This document shows positions 5,196-5,242 of a stretch of DNA of 5,242 bases, one piece after another; within the stretch, counting starts at the first letter, position 1; the number at the start of each line of letters is the position of its first letter. The position numbers were made by a program, and so were the translations under genes. Source of the DNA: JAKALX01 sp964508715 (GTDB lineage Bacteria > Chloroflexota > Dehalococcoidia > Tepidiformales > Tepidiformaceae); contig CAZDUX010000044.1 in the NCBI GenBank assembly GCA_964508715.1, positions 1-5,242 on the forward strand, written 5' to 3'. The notes below the pieces were generated by a model, which ran no database searches, was not told where the DNA came from, and was given only the letters and a program-made list of their open reading frames with translations.

Positions 5196-5242
5196 ATGGG
5201 ACGAGCAACTGAGTTCAGGCTACGGGCAGGGGATCGAGAGCA
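5196..5242 (+). CDS. Possible start of an unidentified gene, cut by window end
   Basis: From ATG 5196 the frame is open to the window end and reads MGRATEFRLRAGDRE, which looks like a plausible charged protein N-terminus. A competing frame from ATG 5191 reads MRWDEQLSSGYGQGIES and is also open. Neither has a Shine-Dalgarno site; the first fits the -10-like TACAAT for a leaderless start. With 15 residues no family can be assigned. The opening is reminiscent of N-termini of some small DNA-binding proteins or IS630-type transposases, but that is only an impression. Confidence 0.3.
   Translation, partial: MGRATEFRLRAGDRE

Noticed and set aside
1..5242. CRISPR array, tRNA or rRNA gene, toxin-antitoxin pair, defence system or integrase
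   Set aside because: No regularly spaced direct repeats, no cloverleaf or rRNA-like segments seen by eye, and all large frames belong to housekeeping or general metabolic families.

Overview
This looks like an ordinary chromosomal segment of a GC-rich bacterium (roughly 60% G+C or a little more, judged by eye). GTG starts, tight 1-8 nt gene overlaps and strong purine-rich Shine-Dalgarno sites are all present. The 'VYYVQYAHAR' form of arginyl-tRNA synthetase, together with the style of the DUF429, DUF885 and Dps proteins, makes me think of Chloroflexota or a related terrabacterial lineage. That assignment is a weak inference. There are no rRNA, tRNA, CRISPR, phage or plasmid genes.

Layout. 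(1) Positions 1-2590, plus strand, hold a compact run of four genes: the 3' end of argS (arginyl-tRNA synthetase), a DUF429 RNase H-fold protein 24 nt later, a nitroreductase-family flavoprotein overlapping it by 8 nt, and an inositol-monophosphatase-family phosphatase overlapping the nitroreductase by 4 nt (GTGA). The three downstream genes are probably translationally coupled and co-transcribed, perhaps as part of an argS operon. (2) Positions 2591-3115, minus strand, hold a Dps-family ferritin-like protein with all five ferroxidase ligands. Its stop codon abuts the phosphatase stop codon with zero spacing, inside a 14-bp perfect palindrome. (3) Positions 3116-3285 are a 170-nt divergent intergenic region. 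It carries a good Shine-Dalgarno site for dps on one side, and a plausible promoter plus a perfect AAGGAGG site for the rightward gene on the other. (4) Positions 3286-5183, plus strand, hold a DUF885-family putative metallopeptidase followed by a small two-helix membrane protein whose ATG overlaps the DUF885 stop codon by 1 nt. (5) Positions 5184-5242 are a distinctly AT-richer junction with a -10-like hexamer immediately before a possible new ORF that runs off the window.

How the genes fit together. The left operon mixes a translation enzyme with three enzymes of uncertain substrate. No single pathway can be read from it. Dps is an independent stress and iron-storage gene with its own promoter region. 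The DUF885 peptidase and the small membrane protein form a coupled pair in which the membrane protein might anchor or assist the otherwise cytosolic peptidase (inference). I do not see a clear-cut new system here. The most interesting points are the DUF885/membrane-protein pair, the zero-gap convergent junction and the right-edge element.
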